A DNA stretch of 41,515 bases, from NCBI GenBank assembly GCA_031285295.1, contig JAITWK010000036.1, forward strand, positions 1-41,515, in the 5' to 3' direction. The stretch comes from Deltaproteobacteria bacterium. Its GTDB lineage: Bacteria; Desulfobacterota; Desulfovibrionia; Desulfovibrionales; Desulfovibrionaceae. A model generated the notes under the pieces. The model did no database searches, was not told where the DNA came from, and saw only the letters and a program-made list of their open reading frames with translations. Position numbers and translations under genes: made by a program. Positions 1-7,374 of this stretch are shown here, piece after piece; position 1 is the first letter of the stretch, and every line of letters starts with the position of its first letter.

Positions 1-15
1 CTCAGCGAAAAACAG

Positions 16-651
16 ATGCATGATGCGATTTCCGCGCACGACTCCTGGCGCGTGTTCAGAATTATGGCTGAAACCGTCGAAGGTTTTGAAGAACTGGGCG
101 GCTTGCAAAAATGCGTATCCATTTTCGGTTCGGCCCGCTCCAAACCCGGCGAGCCGGTTTATGAAACCACAGTAGAGCTTGCTCACAAACTGGGCCAGGC
201 CGGTTACGGCATCATCACCGGCGGCGGCCCCGGCCTGATGGAAGCAGGCAACAAGGGAGCCAAGGAAGCCGGGGTCCCTTCCGTTGGCCTGCACATCCAC
301 CTGCCCAGCGAACAATCCTGTAATCCTTATGTCACCACCCGCTGCGATTTTCGTTATTTTTTCATCCGCAAGCTGATGTTTGTAAAATACGCTGTGGCCT
401 ATGTGGTCATGCCCGGCGGCATCGGCACGCTGGATGAACTTACCGAGGCTTTTGTGCTGGCCCAGACCCAGCGCATACGTCCCTTCCCGATCATCCTTTA
501 CGATAGCTCCTTCTGGAATGGCATGCTGGACTGGATTCGCGACACCATGGTCAAACGCGGCTTCATCCATGAAGAAGAGCTTGAGTTGATGACCGTTATG
601 GACTCGCCGCAAGAAATCGTTTCCTACATCAAAAAGCACGTTATTCTGTAG
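16..651 (+). CDS. LOG-family (TIGR00730) nucleotide 5'-monophosphate phosphoribohydrolase-like protein
   Basis: This is a Rossmann-fold protein of the LOG/'lysine decarboxylase-like' family. Members hydrolyse the N-glycosidic bond of nucleoside 5'-monophosphates or cytokinin ribotides. Visible motifs are GGGPGLMEA (residues 69-77) and PGGIGTLDE (133-141), the family's nucleotide-binding and catalytic signature, plus the Arg-Lys pair at 118-119. The frame stays open to the left edge of the window and the ATG at 16 has no Shine-Dalgarno sequence in front of it, so the true start may lie upstream and the gene may be 5'-partial. The N-terminal stretch before the fold (HDSWRVFRIMAE) is of a kind I associate with deltaproteobacterial members. 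The substrate cannot be told from sequence. It is followed after 46 bp by tadA on the same strand, so the two may be co-transcribed. Confidence 0.85.
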   Translation: MHDAISAHDSWRVFRIMAETVEGFEELGGLQKCVSIFGSARSKPGEPVYETTVELAHKLGQAGYGIITGGGPGLMEAGNKGAKEAGVPSVGLHIHLPSEQSCNPYVTTRCDFRYFFIRKLMFVKYAVAYVVMPGGIGTLDELTEAFVLAQTQRIRPFPIILYDSSFWNGMLDWIRDTMVKRGFIHEEELELMTVMDSPQEIVSYIKKHVIL

Positions 652-697
652 TTAAGCCATTTAAAGCGTGAACTGAAATAAAGGCGTTCTTGTTTAC

Positions 698-1186
698 ATG
701 ATACCGGATCGAATCATACCAACCCCGCCGCCCGGCTGGACCTGGAAAAACCTTATGGCCGAAGCGCTGGCCGAAGCAGGCAAAGCCCGCGAGCTTGGCG
801 AAGTGCCGATTGGCGCGGTGCTGGTTGAGGCTGATGGAACAATCATCGGGCGCGGACACAACCAGCCGGTAAGCAGCCATAACCCGGCGGCGCATGCGGA
901 AATTATGGCCATTTGCGCGGCTGCCTCACGCAAACAGAACTACCGCCTGAACGGAGCGGTACTGCTGGTTACGTTGGAGCCATGCCTGATGTGCGCCGGG
1001 GCGATAGTGCATGCCAGGCTTGACGGCGTGGTTTACGGTGCCAAAGACCCCAAGGCCGGAGTTGTGGAAAGCCGCCTGGACGGCCTGGATCTGAATTTTC
1101 ACAACCACCGGGTCTGGCATATGGGCGGCATTCTGGAAGCAGAATGTGCCGCGATATTGGATGATTTTTTCAGGGAACGCCGTTAG
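698..1186 (+). CDS. tadA: tRNA-specific adenosine-34 deaminase TadA
   Basis: TadA deaminates adenosine 34 of tRNA-Arg(ACG) to inosine in the cytoplasm, which lets one tRNA read several CGN codons. The zinc-dependent deaminase signature is complete: His66-Ala-Glu68 (Glu68 is the proton shuttle) and Pro95-Cys96-x-x-Cys99, with His66, Cys96 and Cys99 as zinc ligands. At 162 residues the length is normal. The chosen ATG lacks a convincing Shine-Dalgarno sequence; an internal ATG at residue 20 would remove a Pro-rich N-terminal extension and is a possible alternative start. A GC-rich hairpin follows 25 bp after the stop. Confidence 0.93.
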   Translation: MIPDRIIPTPPPGWTWKNLMAEALAEAGKARELGEVPIGAVLVEADGTIIGRGHNQPVSSHNPAAHAEIMAICAAASRKQNYRLNGAVLLVTLEPCLMCAGAIVHARLDGVVYGAKDPKAGVVESRLDGLDLNFHNHRVWHMGGILEAECAAILDDFFRERR

Positions 1187-1211
1187 ACAGCACTTGTATG
1201 AGCGCATTTTT

Positions 1212-1227
1212 GCCGCTATCCAGCGGC
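1212..1227 (+). terminator. Possible weak terminator hairpin after tadA
   Basis: GCCGCT-ATCC-AGCGGC forms a perfect 6-bp GC-rich stem with a tetraloop. It is preceded by a T run and followed by TGTTTC. The U tract is poor, so this may only attenuate transcription into the next gene. Confidence 0.35.
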
Positions 1228-1253
1228 TGTTTCACAAAGGTTCCAGGAACTCT

Positions 1254-1856
1254 ATGCCGCCGATAAAAGAACTTTATAGCTACTATAAGACCCTGCTGGA
1301 CTATTATCCGGAAGTACAGACCCCCTCCGGCCTGAACCGTCTGGAAATCTGTCTGGCTGTTCTTTCCGGCCCGGCTAAAATCAAAACCACCAGAGTACGC
1401 GCCCTGGCCGGGTTTCTGGCTTCGGAAGCGCAGGTAGCGGCAACGCAAATGACTGTGGAGTTTGACGCCGCCAGCGGTGCTATCCGGCTGGCTGACCCGC
1501 AGCTCACCTTTCTGGCGGATTTGGAAGCGGACGAACTGCGCCGCCGCCTGATCGCCTGGCGGGGCATTGGCCCGGAAAGCGCCGATGCCCTGTTGCTGCA
1601 CGCTTTTGACGCTCCGGTCTTCGCGGTCAATAGCCGCTCCTGGCGCTTGTTGCGGCGGCATGGCTTTGTTGGTCCGGAAGCTGATTACGAAGAAATGCGC
1701 GAACTGTTCCAGGCCGCACTGCCGGAGGATACGGATATCTACCGCCGCTATTACCGCCGAATCACTTTGCTGGGCAAAGATTTCTGCCGTAGCGCAAAAT
1801 TTCTTTGCAGCTCTTGCCCTCTTAAGCCATATATGGAATATGAGCCTTGTGATTAA
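1254..1856 (+). CDS. Endonuclease III-like HhH-GPD protein with altered active-site residues
   Basis: This 200-residue protein belongs to the helix-hairpin-helix-GPD DNA glycosylase superfamily, closest in feel to the MagIII/endonuclease III-like branch. The hairpin reads WRGIGPESADALLL (about residues 103-116), and a C-terminal cysteine cluster (Cys-x6-Cys-x2-Cys-x10-Cys) resembles the iron-sulfur loop of endonuclease III, although the last spacing is longer than the usual five. The residue matching endonuclease III's catalytic lysine is Glu108, as in monofunctional relatives. The position of the nearly invariant catalytic aspartate (VD in relatives) is Asn126 (AVNSRS). The ATG at 1254 is preferred because AGGA lies 5 bp upstream; the frame extends upstream only into tadA. 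The end overlaps the envC start by 17 bp, which suggests translational coupling. It may be a DNA-binding or structure-specific protein rather than an active glycosylase. Confidence 0.75.
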   Translation: MPPIKELYSYYKTLLDYYPEVQTPSGLNRLEICLAVLSGPAKIKTTRVRALAGFLASEAQVAATQMTVEFDAASGAIRLADPQLTFLADLEADELRRRLIAWRGIGPESADALLLHAFDAPVFAVNSRSWRLLRRHGFVGPEADYEEMRELFQAALPEDTDIYRRYYRRITLLGKDFCRSAKFLCSSCPLKPYMEYEPCD

Positions 1857-2979
1857 ATATATATCCATACTGTTTGCGGGCTTGGCCCTTTTCGCGCTCC
1901 AGGTCTTCCAGCCCCACCTGGTTCTTGCCGCTTCCTCGGAAAAAGAGATTTTGAGCAATCTTAAAAGCGAGGAATCCAAGGCCGACAACCGCAAGACCAC
2001 CCTGAGCCGCCTGAACGGGCAGGAACGCTCGTTACACACCAATCTTGCCGCCACCGAGGATCGTATTCTCAATCTGGAAAAAAATCTGGCCGAGCAGCGC
2101 GAAAAACTGCGCGGGCTGGCCAGATCCGGCGAAGCCGCCCTTGATGAATACGAAGGACTGCTCAAGGAAAAAAACAAATCCGAACAGGCCATGCGTGAAG
2201 TCCTGCGTACGCTGTGGGAGCTGGACAGCCGCAAACAGAGCGTTGGCGGGCGCGATCTGGAAGAATGGACCGTTACCGACCGTGAATATTACTGGTCGGC
2301 TGATTTGTTCGATTCACTGGAGCAATATCGCGCCCTGATCAAGGAACAGGAAGAACAACTGGACGCGGTGACGGCCCGCCGCAACGCCGTGAGCCGGGAT
2401 ATCATGGAGGCCATGGCCGTCATTGAGGAAGAAAAAGGCAAAATCCTGGCCGACCGCCTCAAATACGAGCAGCAGTTGGCTCTGGTGCGCAAACAGAAAC
2501 AGGATGCGCAGGCCGAACTTAACGCCGCCATCAAACTAATCGCCAACCTGAATTTCGACCTCAAAACCGCGCGTCAGGCCGCTCTGGATATTGACAAAGC
2601 CAAGGGCATGCTGGCCTGGCCCGCTGACGGCAAAATAGCCCTGCGCTATAAGCCTTCCGCCTCGCCGCCCGTGCAGGGGCTGGGAATTGCCACCGCCTCC
2701 GGAGCCACGGTACAGGCCGTGCATGCCGGTAAGGTAATGTACAACGATACTATGCGCGGCCTTGGCCAGGTGGTAGTTGTGCAGCATGGTTCAGCGTATT
2801 TCACGGTCTATGCCTTTTTATCGGAAAGCAATGTCACCCAGGGGCAGACGGTGGCCAGAGGGCAAAAGCTTGGCAAGGCCGGGTATTATCCGGCCATCAA
2901 ATCCAGTGGTGTCTACTTTGAGTTGCGCTACCACCAAAAACCGGTGGATCCTGCCCCCTGGCTTGCAAAAAACTCTTAG
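1840..2979 (+). CDS. envC: EnvC-like murein hydrolase activator (coiled coil plus degenerate LytM domain)
   Basis: This 379-residue exported protein has an N-terminal signal or anchor segment (residues 1-31), a long charged coiled coil (about 32-255) and a C-terminal LytM/M23 fold (about 258-377). The metal-binding residues of active M23 peptidases are missing: the usual HxxxD region reads PPVQGLGIAT, the second His position reads YAFL, and the HxH region reads VYFELR. That matches E. coli EnvC, which does not cut peptidoglycan itself but activates amidases at the septum. The ATG at 1840 gives a proper signal peptide; the longer upstream reading frame overlaps the previous gene entirely. The order envC-ctpA-yibQ echoes the enterobacterial envC-yibQ pair. 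A small inverted repeat (TTAGAC/GTCTAA, 2976-2993) covers the stop codon. Confidence 0.85.
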   Translation: MSLVIKYISILFAGLALFALQVFQPHLVLAASSEKEILSNLKSEESKADNRKTTLSRLNGQERSLHTNLAATEDRILNLEKNLAEQREKLRGLARSGEAALDEYEGLLKEKNKSEQAMREVLRTLWELDSRKQSVGGRDLEEWTVTDREYYWSADLFDSLEQYRALIKEQEEQLDAVTARRNAVSRDIMEAMAVIEEEKGKILADRLKYEQQLALVRKQKQDAQAELNAAIKLIANLNFDLKTARQAALDIDKAKGMLAWPADGKIALRYKPSASPPVQGLGIATASGATVQAVHAGKVMYNDTMRGLGQVVVVQHGSAYFTVYAFLSESNVTQGQTVARGQKLGKAGYYPAIKSSGVYFELRYHQKPVDPAPWLAKNS

Positions 2980-3048
2980 ACGGCACTGTCTAAAGTCACT
3001 AATGGAATTCTTTTGCATAAAATCTGCTTTTCCTGTAATTTTTCTTTC

Positions 3049-3079
3049 TTGAATTCAACGAAATAATTATCATTATACA
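3049..3079 (+). promoter_or_regulatory. Possible sigma-70-type promoter for ctpA
   Basis: The 181-bp gap before ctpA is AT-rich. TTGAAT (3049-3054) and TATACA (3074-3079) are separated by 19 bp, which is longer than ideal. This is only a candidate; read-through from envC is equally possible. Confidence 0.3.
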
Positions 3080-3160
3080 TTTTTCCAGTATCGGTTAGAT
3101 TGCGCTTTTGCAAAAAGCTAATGCTTGACCAAACAATAATGATCCGTTCAGGAGTATTAA

Positions 3161-4504
3161 ATGCGTCTTAAAACCGTGACCTCCATACTGTTGCTGTTGC
3201 TTCTGGCCCTGCCCGTTCTGCCGGAAGGGCCGGCAAGGGTGAATGCGCCCTTCCTGTCCGCCGGTTCGGCCCTGGCCGCAAGCCCCGGCGAACAGGGGCA
3301 GCTCAAGAATTTCAGCACGGTTTACGATATGATCAAGCATCTTTACGTGCGTGAAGTAACCAGTGAAGAATTAATTTCCGGGGCCATCCGTGGCATGCTG
3401 CAAAACCTTGATCCGCATTCCGCATATCTGGATGAAAAAGAATACAAGGAAATGCGCGAAACCACAGCCGGGGAGTTTTCCGGTGTGGGCATTGAAATTT
3501 CCACCGAAAACGGACAGGTGATGGTTATTTCCCCCTTTGAGGACATGCCCGCCTACAAGGCCGGCATCCTTGCCGGTGACCTGATTCTGGCCGTGGACGG
3601 CGTACCCACGCAGGATTTGAGCGCACAGGAAGTGGTAAGCAAAATTCGCGGCCCGAAAGGCACTGAAGTTGAACTTATGGTGCTGCATAAGGATTCGCGC
3701 GTACCCGCGAACATCAAAATCAGGCGCGACGATATACCGGTGTTCAGCGTCAAGGCGCGTTTTCTTGAAGATGGCTACCTTTGGGTACGCCTTACCCGCT
3801 TTAGCGAACGCACCACTCAGGAACTTAGCGACGCATTGAAAAGCGCGGCCAAAAAGACCGAAATCAAAGGCATTGTCCTGGATTTGCGCAACAACCCGGG
3901 CGGTCTGCTTGAAGAAGCGGCCAGCGTTTCGGATCTCTTTCTGTTTGACGGGCTGATTGTTTCCGTGCGCGGCCGCTCCGCCAACCAGGACAAAGAACTC
4001 AAGGCCAGCCGCAGCCAGAACAAGAACAACTCGCCCATGGTGGTGCTGGTGAACTCCGGTTCGGCCTCGGCTGCGGAAATTGTGGCTGGCGCCCTGCAGG
4101 ATCGCAAACGGGCCGTATTGCTTGGCGAACGCACTTTCGGCAAGGGTTCCGTACAGCAGCTTATGCCGATTCAAGGCACCGGCACAGCGGTAAAAATTAC
4201 CACCGCCCTTTACTATACCCCCAGCGGACGTTCCATCCAGGCCGAAGGCATCCAGCCGGATCTCTACATTCCCTTTGAGATTCCGGGCAAGGAAGATCCG
4301 GCTATGCCGCGCCTTACCGTGCGCGAGCAGGATTTATCCAAGCATCTTGAAAACAGCAACGCGGGCAAGGACGGCACGGACAGCGGCAAAAACGTGGTTG
4401 ACCCGGAAGCCAAGGATTTTCTGGCCCGTGATAACCAGCTTCGCGTGGGGCTTGAACTGGTAAAAAGTTTGCCTGCGTTGCAAGCTATGCAGTTGCCGAA
4501 ATAG
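3161..4504 (+). CDS. ctpA: C-terminal processing peptidase CtpA/Prc (S41, PDZ domain)
   Basis: This is an exported serine protease of family S41 (447 residues), which trims C-termini of envelope proteins and often controls peptidoglycan hydrolases. There is a signal peptide with a Leu-rich core (about residues 1-45), then the S41 N-terminal region, a PDZ domain (about 105-185) and the protease core. The catalytic Ser303 lies in GSASAAE and Lys328 in FGKGS, 25 residues apart, as in characterised C-terminal processing proteases. AGGAG at 3150-3154 is a good ribosome-binding site 6 bp before the ATG. The Ser/Lys-rich linker after about residue 395 is poorly conserved in appearance. Its place between an EnvC-like activator and a YibQ-like deacetylase suggests a joint role in cell-wall remodelling; this is inference from context. 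Confidence 0.93.
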   Translation: MRLKTVTSILLLLLLALPVLPEGPARVNAPFLSAGSALAASPGEQGQLKNFSTVYDMIKHLYVREVTSEELISGAIRGMLQNLDPHSAYLDEKEYKEMRETTAGEFSGVGIEISTENGQVMVISPFEDMPAYKAGILAGDLILAVDGVPTQDLSAQEVVSKIRGPKGTEVELMVLHKDSRVPANIKIRRDDIPVFSVKARFLEDGYLWVRLTRFSERTTQELSDALKSAAKKTEIKGIVLDLRNNPGGLLEEAASVSDLFLFDGLIVSVRGRSANQDKELKASRSQNKNNSPMVVLVNSGSASAAEIVAGALQDRKRAVLLGERTFGKGSVQQLMPIQGTGTAVKITTALYYTPSGRSIQAEGIQPDLYIPFEIPGKEDPAMPRLTVREQDLSKHLENSNAGKDGTDSGKNVVDPEAKDFLARDNQLRVGLELVKSLPALQAMQLPK

Positions 4505-4526
4505 TTATTTAAAAAATATTGCCTCC

Positions 4527-4574
4527 GGGACCGGGGGCGCGGCCCCTGCGAGGGGAATGATTTCCCCCGGTCCC
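4527..4574. terminator. Long GC-rich inverted repeat between ctpA and the yibQ-like gene
   Basis: A perfect 11-bp inverted repeat, GGGACCGGGGG (4527-4537) and CCCCCGGTCCC (4564-4574), encloses 26 bp that contain a smaller CCCC/GGGG hairpin. It is followed by TCTCAATTAAATT with no clean U tract. It could be an attenuating terminator, an mRNA-stabilising structure or a REP-like element. It fills most of the 124-bp gap, and nothing else is evident there. Confidence 0.5.
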
Positions 4575-4628
4575 TCTCAATTAAATTCTGCAAGTTTAAT
4601 ATAGCTACAGTCCCTAATATCGCACTCT

Positions 4629-5975
4629 ATGATACCGAACCCTTCCCTTAAACGCCTGATTATGGCCGTGCTGGTTCTGCTGCTGGCCATCTTTTCGCTG
4701 GTCTTTGTGTTTTCCGATGAAGAAGCCCCACTGTCTGGCCAGCAAAGTGACGCTCTCAGGAACAATGCGGAGGCGGAAGCGGATAAATCAACCTCACTTC
4801 TGGTATCACCCGAAGGGCTGGTTTTTGAAGAAAGCCTTTCCCCCACCCTGGCCGATCAAATCAATCAGGCCGATTTTGCCATTGCCGAAACCTTGCGGCG
4901 TCTTGGTTTGCCCGAATCCGCGCTGACAGTAACGGATGAAGAACAGCGCGACGAGCGTGGCGCCTCTTACCGCTACCGTAGTTTGCGCGTTTATGTGGGC
5001 GGATTGAGCGGTTCCTTAACTAATACAAGCGGACTGAACGCGCCGGACGGCGAAAGCGGAACAAGCTTGGTAAACGGGGCTGACAAAAGGGTGCCGCTAT
5101 TTGTGAACACCCTGCGCGACTGCCTGCTGGCCTGGGCTGCCGAAGCCCAGTTGCTGCGCGAAATCCCTTTGGATGACCCGGAACAGACCGCATATTTATT
5201 GAATATCGTCATGGAAGGCGTGGTAACGCACAGCCTCGGCATATACGCGGATGGAGCCGGGCCTGACGGATCGGGAACAACGTCTGCGCCCTATTCCAAA
5301 GATGTCCCCCGGCTGGTCATTGTTATGGATGATTTGGGCGAATCGCCGCGTCAGGCGCAGTTACTGCTGGATCTGGACTATCCGGTCACATTTGCCATTT
5401 GGCCGCACAGCACTCGCGCTGCCAAAGTGGCCCGGCTGGCAGCCGATCAGGGTGGCGAGGTCATCATCCACCAGCCAATGGAGCCGATAGGCTACCCTGA
5501 GGTCAATGCCGGAGCGGGTGCGCTGCTGCAACAAATGTCGGACCAGCAGCTTCTTAATCAGCTTAAAGCCAACCTCGCTTTGCTGCCGCAAGCCATTGGC
5601 CTGAACAACCATATGGGATCCCGGCTTACCCAGAATGCCCGGATTATGAAACTTGTGGCCGAAGAGTTAAAAAAACGCAATCTGCTGGTTCTGGACAGTT
5701 TTACGCATTCACGTAGCCAGTTTTCACGCACGGCAACACGGGTCGGTTTGACTACTTACCGCCGCGATATTTTTCTGGATGTGCAGCCTGACAAGCAAAG
5801 TGTGTTGACGCAACTGAAAAAAGCCGAGCAAATCGCCATTTTACGCGGACAGGCCATCGCCATCGGGCATCCCCTGCCCGACACCCTGGAAGCCTTGCAG
5901 GAATGGCAGAAGCTGCGTGATCCGAAGGTGCGGCTGGTGCGCTTGCGCGATCTTATGCCATTAAGTGCAAAATAA
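4629..5975 (+). CDS. YibQ-like divergent polysaccharide deacetylase
   Basis: This 448-residue protein has one N-terminal membrane segment (about 10-30), a long linker of low conservation, and a C-terminal divergent polysaccharide deacetylase domain (about 225-448). Motifs are Asp234-Asp235 in IVMDDLG, His281 in HQPME and His328 in NNHMGS, matching the metal and catalytic positions of the NodB-like fold. The family (YibQ/DUF610) is found beside envC in many proteobacteria; its substrate is unsettled, with a cell-wall glycan most likely. No clear Shine-Dalgarno sequence precedes the ATG at 4629, and an ATG 12 codons downstream would shorten the anchor. The gene ends 20 bp before a 128-bp palindromic element that separates it from a convergent permease gene. 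Confidence 0.85.
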   Translation: MIPNPSLKRLIMAVLVLLLAIFSLVFVFSDEEAPLSGQQSDALRNNAEAEADKSTSLLVSPEGLVFEESLSPTLADQINQADFAIAETLRRLGLPESALTVTDEEQRDERGASYRYRSLRVYVGGLSGSLTNTSGLNAPDGESGTSLVNGADKRVPLFVNTLRDCLLAWAAEAQLLREIPLDDPEQTAYLLNIVMEGVVTHSLGIYADGAGPDGSGTTSAPYSKDVPRLVIVMDDLGESPRQAQLLLDLDYPVTFAIWPHSTRAAKVARLAADQGGEVIIHQPMEPIGYPEVNAGAGALLQQMSDQQLLNQLKANLALLPQAIGLNNHMGSRLTQNARIMKLVAEELKKRNLLVLDSFTHSRSQFSRTATRVGLTTYRRDIFLDVQPDKQSVLTQLKKAEQIAILRGQAIAIGHPLPDTLEALQEWQKLRDPKVRLVRLRDLMPLSAK

Positions 5976-5994
5976 TCTTCATTCCTGTTGAATA

Positions 5995-6122
5995 GAATAG
6001 TGCCTGATTTTGTCGTCAGGCAAGGAAGATGAGTTTTTGCCGACGGACGTGTACTCTTTTGGTACTCGACGGAGGCAAAAACGCTATCTGACGCAGCATC
6101 ACGGCAAAAGCAGGCACTATTC
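5995..6122. repeat. 128-bp palindromic dispersed element, copy 1
   Basis: The ends are GAATAGTGCCTG (5995-6006) and its exact complement (6111-6122), and the similarity extends to about 22 bp per end. Inside are a second inverted repeat, GTTTTTGCC/GGCAAAAAC, and short GTCAG/CTGAC arms, so the element could fold into a branched or long hairpin. A second copy of identical length lies at 29863-29990, with interior bases nearly identical. It lies between convergent genes, and its right end supplies the TAG stop of the permease on the minus strand. There is no transposase. It could be a REPIN- or MITE-like element or a bidirectional terminator. Confidence 0.85.
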
Positions 6123-7007
6123 AGTAAATTTGCGGTGCAACCGCATCACACGCACCCCATCAAACACAAGCATCAACACAGCCAGCCATACGCCGATATA
6201 GGTTATGAGCTCGCCTTGCGCTATGCTGTTGCCCAGTAACAGGGCAATTATCACCAGCAGCACCGGCTCGACATAGCCAAGCAGCCCCAGCAGGCCAAGG
6301 GTAAGCAGGCGGCTGGAGAGTATGTAAAAAATTATCGCCACGCCGCTGCTGAATCCGTAAAGAAGCAGCATCCAGAACAAGCCGCCTTCGCTCAGCATGA
6401 AAGCCACCGAGTGCTCACCATCCCAAATCAGGAATAAACCCGCCGGTAACATGAACAGCAAATCAAACCAGAAGCCGCCCAGGTTATCATGCTTGAGATA
6501 TCGGCGCAGCATGAAGTAAGGCGGGTAGCCCAGGGCGGAAAGCAAAACCACCCAGGAAAAACTGGCTCCGATATAAAACTGGTTACAGATGCCGATAAAG
6601 GCGAACAAAACCGCCCCGCGCTGAAAGCGCGAAAGTTTTTCCTTATAAACAATGCGCCCGCACAGCACCATGGCCAAAGGCAGCAGAAAATAGCCGAGCG
6701 AAAGGTCAAGGGCGTGGCCGTGATTTGGCGCCCAGACAAAAATCCAGAACTGCGATCCAATCAGAGCCGACGAAAGCAGCATGGCCGGTATGCGCCAGGG
6801 CTGTGAAGCCAGGCGGGCCGTTATTTCCCGGACCAGTTGCCAGTCATTCTTATGCGCCAGCATAAAGCCGGTCAGCAGGCTGAACATGCACAGCACGCGC
6901 CAGCCCATGATCTCCTGCCCGCTTAGCTGACTGAGCAAAGTAACCAGATAGAAAATCCCGCCAAATATGCAGGAAGAAAAAACCGATAAAAAAACGCCTT
7001 TGGCCAC
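6117..7007 (-). CDS. RarD/EamA-family drug/metabolite permease
   Basis: This is a polytopic inner-membrane protein with about ten hydrophobic segments in two EamA halves, 296 residues. The stretch GHALDLSLGYFLLPL followed by an acidic/basic loop strongly resembles RarD proteins, and so does YILSSRLLTLGLLGLLGY in the second half. The substrate is unknown; the family name 'chloramphenicol-sensitive' is historical. I place the start at the GTG at 7007 because GGAG (7017-7020) sits 9 bp upstream and the protein then begins MAKGVFL like relatives; a GTG five codons further upstream has no ribosome-binding site. Its last sense codon and TAG stop lie inside the terminal repeat of the 128-bp element, in the same phase as for the nuclease gene beside copy 2. 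Confidence 0.85.
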   Translation of the reverse strand: MAKGVFLSVFSSCIFGGIFYLVTLLSQLSGQEIMGWRVLCMFSLLTGFMLAHKNDWQLVREITARLASQPWRIPAMLLSSALIGSQFWIFVWAPNHGHALDLSLGYFLLPLAMVLCGRIVYKEKLSRFQRGAVLFAFIGICNQFYIGASFSWVVLLSALGYPPYFMLRRYLKHDNLGGFWFDLLFMLPAGLFLIWDGEHSVAFMLSEGGLFWMLLLYGFSSGVAIIFYILSSRLLTLGLLGLLGYVEPVLLVIIALLLGNSIAQGELITYIGVWLAVLMLVFDGVRVMRLHRKFTE

Positions 7008-7305
7008 GTCAGAACACTCCACAAAAATTTCACCGGGATTTTAACCTTATTGCCTGATATAGCAAGCAATTTAATCTCCATATTATCAGCAATCTTACCT
7101 TGGCATTTTAACTCTCCCCATCATTTTGCAGCCTCCCCAAGTTTTGACGCCTTTCGCATTATTTTCCGGTGATAATCAAATTTTTCCAATCTAATTGTTT
7201 CCAACATTTGTGTCGTGCTAGCTATAGACCACACTATATTTTGTCTGACAAAGACATCAATTCCAGTGGCGCTCGTTACGGGGGTTTCGTGCGTTTCATT
7301 GGAAG

Positions 7306-7332
7306 ATCCTGTGCTTCGGGGAGAAGCAGGAT
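7306..7332 (+). promoter_or_regulatory. Leader hairpin upstream of the giant adhesin gene
   Basis: ATCCT (7306-7310) pairs with AGGAT (7328-7332) and GCTTC (7313-7317) with GAAGC (7323-7327), with a two-base bulge and a GGGGA loop. It ends 42 bp before the start codon. It could be a leader structure, and the GGA in the loop fits a CsrA-type site; both are inference. The 367-bp gap 7008-7374 also contains a 13-bp palindrome, TTTGTCTGACAAA (7240-7252), and an AT-rich TATAAA at 7337-7342. I see no convincing full promoter and no gene. Confidence 0.4.
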
Positions 7333-7374
7333 AATCTATAAAACCACCTTCAGAAACCAAACAGGAGTCTCAAG

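Noticed and set aside
1567..1839. Longer start for envC at 1567
   Set aside because: The extension lies wholly over the HhH-GPD gene in another frame and would bury the signal peptide; 1840 gives a proper exported protein.
6010..6201. Small ORF starting MSSGKEDEFLPTDVYS inside palindrome copy 1 (and its twin at 29878-30108)
   Set aside because: The shared part is only the palindromic element read in one frame; beyond it the two peptides diverge completely and there is no ribosome-binding site. Base differences between copies fit structure rather than protein conservation.
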